A stretch of 10,537 nt of DNA from an uncultured Bacilli bacterium (lineage in GTDB: Bacteria > Bacillota_I > Bacilli_A > RF39 > UBA660). Location: NCBI GenBank assembly GCA_947587115.1, contig CANPXY010000038.1, forward strand, positions 1 through 10,537, in the 5' to 3' direction. Shown here piece by piece: positions 5,248 to 10,537 of this stretch. The notes under the pieces are model-generated. The model did not search any database. It worked only from the letters and a program-made list of their open reading frames with translations, and was not told the origin of the DNA. Both the position numbers and the translations under genes were made by a program. Numbering within the stretch: the stretch's first letter is position 1; the number at the start of each line of letters is the position of its first letter.

Positions 5248-8200
5248 TTGGACAAAAGAACAACTCGATGCGATCGAGAGTACCGGCAGCAATATCATCG
5301 TCAGTGCTGGCGCCGGAAGTGGCAAGACGGCCGTTTTGACCGAGCGCGTCATTCGCAAATTAAAACAAGGCATCCATATCGATCAATTATTGGTGTTGAC
5401 GTTTACCAAAAATGCTGCTTTAGAGATGAAAGAACGCATTCGTAAAGCCATCTTAAAAGAGCCATCTTTAAAAGGGGAATTGGATCTGTTAGATGGAGCT
5501 TATATCACCACATTTGATAGTTTCGCACTATCGATCGTTCGCCGATACCATGATTTAAAAAATTTGAAAAAAGATGTCCAGATTGCAGAAGAGACACTAT
5601 TAATTCTTGAAAAAAAGAAAAGATTAGACGCACTTCTCGATTCTTATTATGAAAAAGAAGATGCCCGTTGGCAGAAGTTGGTTTCCACGTTCTTTGTCAA
5701 AGATGATGAACCACTTCGCCAAGCCCTTTATACGATGTATCTTGCCATCGATATGCGGTATGACAAGAAAACTTATCTTGAGCAGTATGTTGCTAACCAC
5801 TATCAACCGGAGTACATCGATCAAGGAATCATGAGCTTTGTCGATGATTTAAAGAAACGAGTGGCATCGATCAATCCGCTGCTTCTTAAACTCGAGACTG
5901 AAATGGAAGGAGATTATGTTCAAAAACTAAGGGAGATGTTAAAGCCATTGCTTGCTAGCACCACCTACGAAGAGATCCGCTTACATTCTGCTATCCGATT
6001 ACCAAATTTACCCAAAAATGGAACACTCGAAGCGAAAGCCAGTAAAGAGGCCGTCTGCGAATTAGTCAAATCGATTCAGGAAGTCGCTATTTACGAATCC
6101 ACGGCCGAAATGAAAGCAGGGTATCAGTCTACCCAAGAGTTTGTGGAACTCATCATCGAAATTTTAGAAAAACTAGATGCTGAAGTAATGCGTTATAAAC
6201 AAGAACAAGACCTCTATGAATTTAACGATATTGCCAAGATGGCCATCGATATCGTGGCCTCTTACCCAGAAATTCAAAAAGAGATGCGTGAGCGCTTTCA
6301 AGAAATTTTGGTCGATGAGTATCAAGATACCAACGATGTTCAAGAAAAATTGCTCTCGCTATTTAGTAAGGACAATATCTACATGGTAGGCGATATCAAA
6401 CAGTCCATCTATCGCTTTCGAAATGCCAATCCTTATATCTTTAAAGAAAAATATGATGCTTATGCCCAAAGTCAAGGTGGCAAAAAAATCGATCTCAACA
6501 AAAATTTCCGTTCCCGCAAAGAGACGTTAGAGGACATCAATTTGATTTTCGATATCCTGATGGATGATGCGCTAGGGGGAGCCGATTACAAGCATGCCCA
6601 CGAGATGATCTTTGGAAATCTTTCCTATAGTGAACAAGGAGCTACCGATGTGAATCACAACTTAGAAATCTATAACTATCTTAAAGAAAAAGGAGACGGA
6701 TTTACTGAGGATGAATATGAGGCTTTTATTATTGTCGAAGATATTATAAAGAAAGTAAAAGAACACTATCCCATCTATGATAAAGATGAGGGAAAAGTTC
6801 GCAGCGTTCGCTATGACGACTTTGTCATTCTATTAGATCGAGCAACGAAGTTTGACATCTATAAAAAAATCTTCGAATACAAGAATGTCCCGCTTGCGCT
6901 TTATAAAGATGAAAATATTGCCTCTTCGTTAGATATAGCCATGTTCAAGAATTGTCTTAGACTCATTCTATCGATTAAAAAAGGACAACTGGACGATGCC
7001 TTTCGCTATGCCTTCATGAGTGTCGGTCGCAGTTTTTTGGTTCGTTATAGTGACCAAGAATTGTTCACTTATTTTAAAGATCAATCGTATGAAGAAAGTT
7101 CCCTTTATCAGAAAGCGAAAGCGATTGCCGATCAAATGGATACCAAATCTTGTGCGATGGTTTTAGAGGAGATTGCAGAGACATTCAACTATTATCAGAA
7201 ACTTCCGACCGTAGGAGATGTCGAAAACCGCATGCTCCGTTTTGATTATTTGAAAAAGATGAGTCGTAATCTAGAAGAATTAGGTTATGGGGTAGAAGAA
7301 TTTTTGGAATATATGGAGACGGTCTTAGAACATGATTTGGCCTTAAAAGTCTCAGTGACCAACGATGCCGCCAACGCTGTCAAAATGATGACGATCCATA
7401 AATCTAAAGGTCTTGAATATTTTATTTGTTATTATGCAGGACTATCTAACAGGTTTAACATGTCCGATTTAAATGATTGGTTTCTCTATGATAAGACCTA
7501 TGGCTTCTTAATTCCCTATATGCAAGAGGGAGTAAAGCCGACCTTTTACAAACAACTTCTTAAAAATGATTATTTAAAAGAAGAGATCAGCGAAAAAATT
7601 CGTTTATTCTATGTAGCACTTACGCGTTGTAAAGAAAAAATGATCATCGTCGCGCCGCTTGGAGAAAGTGAAGAATATACGCCGGTGCTCTCTTATGAAA
7701 GCAAATTGCATTATCGCTCGTTTTTAGACATGATTAAAAGTATCGAAGATCGCTTGACACCATTTATGAAGTCGATCGGCAAAGACGAAATTCCACTTAC
7801 CAAAGCTTATAATTTTACTAGAAACGATCATTGGCAACAACAAATTGCTAGAACTGAAGAGTCGGTCGAAGTAGAAGAGTATACTTTTTCTCCTACTTAC
7901 AAAGAGACCTTGCATTATTCCAAATCGACAGACGCTCTTTTTAATCGCAATGTCGATGAGATCATGAAAATCGGAACAGAGATGCACTATCTACTAGAGA
8001 TGATCGACTTGAAAGATCCAAAATTGGATACACTTCCTATTTCTGACTTTCAAAAAGAAAAACTTTCCAACTTTATCACACAGCCGCTCATCCAGGCGCA
8101 TCGAAACGACGCGATGTATCATGAGTATGAGTTTTTAGAGGAAGAAGAACAAGTTCGCCATCACGGCATCATCGATTTATTGATTGTAGAAAATGAGGAA

Positions 8201-8386
8201 GTCCTCATCATCGATTATAAACTTCGAAATATAAAAGATCCTGCTTATGTGCAACAACTACAAGGTTATAAGCGTTGGATCGAAAAGCACTTCCACAAGC
8301 AATGCTCCCTCTATTTGTATTCCATTTTAGACGATCGAATGGAGAAAGTCGTGGAAGAGACAGCGCAAGATGGCAACCTTGTTTGA
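5240..8386 (+). CDS. addA: ATP-dependent helicase-nuclease subunit AddA
   Basis: The 1048-residue UvrD/RecB-type motor and nuclease subunit of AddAB unwinds and trims broken DNA ends to feed RecA. All superfamily 1A helicase motifs are present: Walker A AGSGKT (K29), motif Ia TFTKNAALEMKERI, motif II DEYQDT (D359-E360), motif III GDIKQSIYRFR (D385, Q388), motif IV NFRSRKE, motif V TIHKSKGLE (H720) and motif VI YVALTRCKEKM (R796). The C-terminal RecB-family nuclease has H916 (GTEMHYLL), D979 (GIIDLL) and D992-Y993-K994 (IDYKLRN), so it should be active. B. subtilis AddA is about 1232 residues, so this one is compact, with the reduction spread over accessory domains and not over motifs. It overlaps addB by 8 nt. 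The gene ends in TGA, and no convincing terminator follows before the ppaC promoter. Confidence 0.96.
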   Translation: MPNWTKEQLDAIESTGSNIIVSAGAGSGKTAVLTERVIRKLKQGIHIDQLLVLTFTKNAALEMKERIRKAILKEPSLKGELDLLDGAYITTFDSFALSIVRRYHDLKNLKKDVQIAEETLLILEKKKRLDALLDSYYEKEDARWQKLVSTFFVKDDEPLRQALYTMYLAIDMRYDKKTYLEQYVANHYQPEYIDQGIMSFVDDLKKRVASINPLLLKLETEMEGDYVQKLREMLKPLLASTTYEEIRLHSAIRLPNLPKNGTLEAKASKEAVCELVKSIQEVAIYESTAEMKAGYQSTQEFVELIIEILEKLDAEVMRYKQEQDLYEFNDIAKMAIDIVASYPEIQKEMRERFQEILVDEYQDTNDVQEKLLSLFSKDNIYMVGDIKQSIYRFRNANPYIFKEKYDAYAQSQGGKKIDLNKNFRSRKETLEDINLIFDILMDDALGGADYKHAHEMIFGNLSYSEQGATDVNHNLEIYNYLKEKGDGFTEDEYEAFIIVEDIIKKVKEHYPIYDKDEGKVRSVRYDDFVILLDRATKFDIYKKIFEYKNVPLALYKDENIASSLDIAMFKNCLRLILSIKKGQLDDAFRYAFMSVGRSFLVRYSDQELFTYFKDQSYEESSLYQKAKAIADQMDTKSCAMVLEEIAETFNYYQKLPTVGDVENRMLRFDYLKKMSRNLEELGYGVEEFLEYMETVLEHDLALKVSVTNDAANAVKMMTIHKSKGLEYFICYYAGLSNRFNMSDLNDWFLYDKTYGFLIPYMQEGVKPTFYKQLLKNDYLKEEISEKIRLFYVALTRCKEKMIIVAPLGESEEYTPVLSYESKLHYRSFLDMIKSIEDRLTPFMKSIGKDEIPLTKAYNFTRNDHWQQQIARTEESVEVEEYTFSPTYKETLHYSKSTDALFNRNVDEIMKIGTEMHYLLEMIDLKDPKLDTLPISDFQKEKLSNFITQPLIQAHRNDAMYHEYEFLEEEEQVRHHGIIDLLIVENEEVLIIDYKLRNIKDPAYVQQLQGYKRWIEKHFHKQCSLYLYSILDDRMEKVVEETAQDGNLV

Positions 8387-8415
8387 TCGCTTCGCTTAAA
8401 ATGCCACAAAAATTG

Positions 8416-8444
8416 TTTTCAAAATCGAAGCAGTATGATATAAT
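8416..8444 (+). promoter_or_regulatory. Promoter of ppaC, extended -10 type
   Basis: A perfect -10 TATAAT at 8439-8444 is directly preceded by TGA, giving the TGn extended -10 element (8436-8438). A -35 candidate TTTTCA (8416-8421, 4 of 6) sits at 17-nt spacing. The 84-base gap between addA and ppaC holds only this promoter and the AGGGGAGAG ribosome binding site. Confidence 0.7.
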
Positions 8445-8470
8445 GAATAAAGTAAAAAGGGGAGAGAAGT

Positions 8471-10093
8471 ATGGACAAGATCTATGTTTTTGGCCATAAA
8501 AAGCCAGATACCGATTCCGTGACCTCGAGTATTGCGGTATCTTATTTAAAGAATCAATTAGGTTTTGTGACCGAGCCACGGATCTTGGGAAATATCAATC
8601 CCGAAACCAAGTTTGTCTTATCTTATTTTCATATCAAAGAGCCTGCTTATTTAAATGATGTGAAATTACAGCTAAAAGATATCAACTATCACAAAGGCTA
8701 TTACCTGGTAGATACCGATTCGATCTACGATAGTTATATGTTCATGACCGAAAAAGGAATTACTGGGTTACCCATTGTTAGAAAAGATAAAAAGTTCTGT
8801 GGTCTCATCACCATTAAAAACTTAGCCAACGAGTTTGTAACGGGAGACTTTCATCTTTTAGATACGTCCTATCGCAACTTATTAAAAGTTTTAAATGGAG
8901 AAGAAGTACTGCGATATGACGAAGAAATCAAAGGGGAGTTGTTGGTAGCCTCTTATCGTAGTACCACTTTTTTAGATAATATTATTTTAAATTCAAATAT
9001 GATTTTGATCGTTGGCGATCGACATAGCATCATCGAATATGCCATTGCTTCCGGTGTCAAGATGTTAGTCATCGTGGGCGATGGCTCGATCAAAGAGGAA
9101 CATTTACAACTGGCCAAAGAAAAGAAAGTCAACATTATCAAGACATCGTACGATACACTACATGTGACGAAATTGATCACTTTGAGTAATTACATTCGAA
9201 CGATCATCTCCTCATCCCGTCCGATATGGTTTGATCAGTACGACTATCTCGATGATTTCTTAGAAGTAAGCAGGAAATTAAAACACACCAATTATCCTGT
9301 ACTGAACAAGAAAAAAGAATGTCTAGGGTTAATACGCAGTTCAGATGTGCATGAAAAAAAGCGAAAGCAAGTGATTTTAGTCGATCATAACGAAAAGGGT
9401 CAGAGTGTCGATGGCATCGAAGATGCTGAGATCGTAGAAATCATCGATCATCATAATTTAGGAAATTTGACGACCAACAACCCAGTCAACTTTAGAAGTA
9501 TGGCCGTGGGCAGTACGAATACGATCGTTCTAAGACTCTATAAAGAAAATCACATTCCTGTTCCCAAAGAGATCGCAGGGCTGATGTTATCGGGGATCCT
9601 ATCAGATACGTTGCTTTTCCAATCTCCGACGACGACCGACACCGATCGTCAAGCAGCCGAAGAATTGGCAAAAATTGCTGAAGTATCGATCTTTGATTAT
9701 GGAATTGCCATGTTAAAGGCCGGAACTTCACTAGAAGGCAAAACCAAAGAAGAAATTTTATATAACGATTTTAAAGTTTTCAAAGTTGAGGATCATACGA
9801 TTGGGGTAGGGCAAATCTTCACGATGAACTTTGAAGAGATTAAAAAAGATATGGATAGCTATATTGCCTTATTAAATCAAGTGGCAACGGCCAATGACTA
9901 TTATTTGGTCACCCTCTTTGTCACGGATATTATCGAAAACGGCTCTTATGTGCTTTATAGCGATCGTGCGAAAGACGTTTTAGAACGCGCCTTTATGATC
10001 GAAGACATCGAACAAGGTCACTATTTTAAAGAAGTGGTCTCAAGAAAAAAACAGATCATTCCATATTTATTAGAGGCCATTGAGCGAAGATAA
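8471..10093 (+). CDS. ppaC: CBS-DRTGG type manganese-dependent inorganic pyrophosphatase (family II)
   Basis: This 540-residue cytosolic enzyme hydrolyses pyrophosphate to phosphate and so pulls nucleic-acid and tRNA-charging reactions forward. The catalytic DHH domain is split. Its first part holds GHKKPDTDS (metal ligands H9, D13, D15). A regulatory insert follows: CBS 1 around residues 70-120, a DRTGG domain around 125-240 (including ILIVGDRHS, 179-186) and CBS 2 around 245-300. The DHH part resumes at VDHNE (D305-H306), EIIDHHN (D326-H327-H328) and LSDT (D379). The DHHA2 domain ends with SRKKQ (524-528), the substrate-binding signature. All metal and phosphate ligands are present. In CBS-DRTGG enzymes of this family, AMP and ADP inhibit while ATP and diadenosine polyphosphates activate, so similar control is likely here. 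The ATG at 8471 follows a strong AGGGGAGAG site, and the gene has its own promoter and terminator. Confidence 0.95.
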   Translation: MDKIYVFGHKKPDTDSVTSSIAVSYLKNQLGFVTEPRILGNINPETKFVLSYFHIKEPAYLNDVKLQLKDINYHKGYYLVDTDSIYDSYMFMTEKGITGLPIVRKDKKFCGLITIKNLANEFVTGDFHLLDTSYRNLLKVLNGEEVLRYDEEIKGELLVASYRSTTFLDNIILNSNMILIVGDRHSIIEYAIASGVKMLVIVGDGSIKEEHLQLAKEKKVNIIKTSYDTLHVTKLITLSNYIRTIISSSRPIWFDQYDYLDDFLEVSRKLKHTNYPVLNKKKECLGLIRSSDVHEKKRKQVILVDHNEKGQSVDGIEDAEIVEIIDHHNLGNLTTNNPVNFRSMAVGSTNTIVLRLYKENHIPVPKEIAGLMLSGILSDTLLFQSPTTTDTDRQAAEELAKIAEVSIFDYGIAMLKAGTSLEGKTKEEILYNDFKVFKVEDHTIGVGQIFTMNFEEIKKDMDSYIALLNQVATANDYYLVTLFVTDIIENGSYVLYSDRAKDVLERAFMIEDIEQGHYFKEVVSRKKQIIPYLLEAIERR

Positions 10094-10107
10094 GTGTAAA
10101 AAAAAGT

Positions 10108-10136
10108 AAAGAGACATTGAAAGATGTCTTTTTTTT
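10108..10136 (+). terminator. Intrinsic terminator after ppaC
   Basis: AGACAT (10112-10117) pairs with ATGTCT (10124-10129) around a 6-nt loop. A G-T pair and three A-T pairs lengthen the stem, and the 3' side continues into eight T (10129-10136). It lies 14 nt past the ppaC stop codon. Confidence 0.85.
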
Positions 10137-10145
10137 CGTTATAAT
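10117..10145 (+). promoter_or_regulatory. Promoter of parE, nested in the ppaC terminator
   Basis: The -35 TTGAAA (10117-10122, 5 of 6) covers the last stem base and most of the loop of the ppaC terminator. The perfect -10 TATAAT (10140-10145) follows at exactly 17 nt, just after the T-run. Transcription would start near 10152, giving a leader of about 25 nt that carries AGGAGG (10164-10169). Confidence 0.75.
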
Positions 10146-10176
10146 AAAAGATAGTGAGAGTATAGGAGGGAAAACT

Positions 10177-10537
10177 ATGGCAATGAAATATGATGAACAT
10201 TCGATCAAAATCCTAGAAGGCCTCGAAGCCGTAAGAAAACGTCCAGGAATGTATATCGGTTCTACAGATAAGCGAGGACTTCATCATTTGGTATGGGAAA
10301 TTGTTGACAATTCGATCGATGAAGTCATCAATGGCTATGGTGATTATATCAAAATTACCCTTCATAAAGATCAAAGCGTAAGTGTTGAAGATCATGGTCG
10401 TGGTGTACCGGTTGGAATGCACGAATCAGGAAAAAGCACTCCAGAAGTCATCTATACCGTACTACATGCCGGCGGTAAATTTGAAGAATCTGGATACAAA
10501 GTGTCAGGTGGTCTTCATGGCGTAGGTGCCTCTGTCG
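10177..10537 (+). CDS. parE: DNA topoisomerase IV subunit B, N-terminal part (partial)
   Basis: The visible 120 residues are the GHKL ATPase domain of a type IIA topoisomerase B subunit. They show LEGLEAVRKRPGMYIGST, the Bergerat-fold residues E41 and N45 in WEIVDNSIDE, D72-H-G-R-G for adenine binding, and the ATP-lid glycines in LHAGGKF and SGGLHGVGAS. ParE and GyrB are close here. GSTDKRGLHH, DEVINGYGD and the GMHESGKSTPEVI stretch resemble ParE of Bacillus (GSTDARGLHH, GMHKLGKPTPEVI) more than GyrB. No dnaA, recF or gyrA context is seen, so parE is favoured, with gyrB as the alternative. Topoisomerase IV unlinks daughter chromosomes. The ATG at 10177 follows a perfect AGGAGG at 7-nt spacing. 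The gene runs off the window. Confidence 0.82.
   Translation, partial: MAMKYDEHSIKILEGLEAVRKRPGMYIGSTDKRGLHHLVWEIVDNSIDEVINGYGDYIKITLHKDQSVSVEDHGRGVPVGMHESGKSTPEVIYTVLHAGGKFEESGYKVSGGLHGVGASV

Noticed and set aside
5011..5373. Minus-strand open frame of 120 codons across the addB-addA junction
   Set aside because: It is antisense to the iron-sulfur motif of addB and the Walker A of addA, which fully explain this sequence. No promoter or ribosome binding site was seen.
8208..8579. Minus-strand open frame of 123 codons
   Set aside because: It is antisense to the AddA nuclease motif and the start of ppaC and covers the ppaC promoter; no supporting signals.
10177..10537. gyrB instead of parE
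   Set aside because: It is not fully excluded, but the residues around GSTDKRG and SGKSTPEVI and the absence of origin-region neighbours favour parE.

Overview
This is an AT-rich chromosomal housekeeping segment from a low-GC Gram-positive bacterium of the Bacilli/Erysipelotrichia/Mollicutes-like part of the Firmicutes. The evidence is the gene set (AddAB instead of RecBCD, TmcAL, YlbN-RpmF, a CBS-type family II pyrophosphatase, ParE), strong AGGAGG-type ribosome binding sites and near-consensus TTGACA/TATAAT promoters. TGA ends at least three genes (tmcAL, ylbN, addA) and Trp is written TGG, so the genetic code is standard and not the Mycoplasma code. I cannot name the species.

Layout. 1-194: 3' end of pyruvate kinase (+). 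194-261: a terminator shared with the convergent gene. 206-1357: tmcAL (-), tRNA-Met cytidine acetate ligase. 1449-1994: an unrecognised 181-residue protein (-) with its own promoter and terminator. 1995-2106: a divergent promoter region. 2107-2788: ylbN-rpmF (+), a DUF177 protein and ribosomal protein L32. 2848-8386: addB-addA (+), overlapping by 8 nt, the recombinational-repair helicase-nuclease; both subunits are shorter than in Bacillus. 8471-10093: ppaC (+), CBS-DRTGG-type Mn-dependent pyrophosphatase. 10177-10537: 5' end of a type II topoisomerase B subunit, probably parE. Almost every base is accounted for. No gene-free stretch exceeds 120 bases, and I saw no mobile element, CRISPR array, tRNA or rRNA.

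Most units carry their own promoter and short leader. addB and addA are translationally coupled, and ylbN and rpmF are separated by 4 nt. I saw no terminator between addA and ppaC, so ppaC may also receive read-through.

The most striking observation is in rpmF. The L32 precursor starts with a nine-residue leader, MMKLNIQLF, placed exactly before the canonical mature L32 N-terminus AVPF. This leader closely matches the cleavable N-terminus of Firmicute ribosomal protein L27, which the Prp protease removes. It suggests that a second ribosomal protein is matured by Prp in this lineage. Other points of interest are a naturally Walker A-less, shortened AddB, an unknown self-contained gene lying between tmcAL and ylbN, and a parE promoter whose -35 box sits across the loop of the ppaC terminator hairpin.
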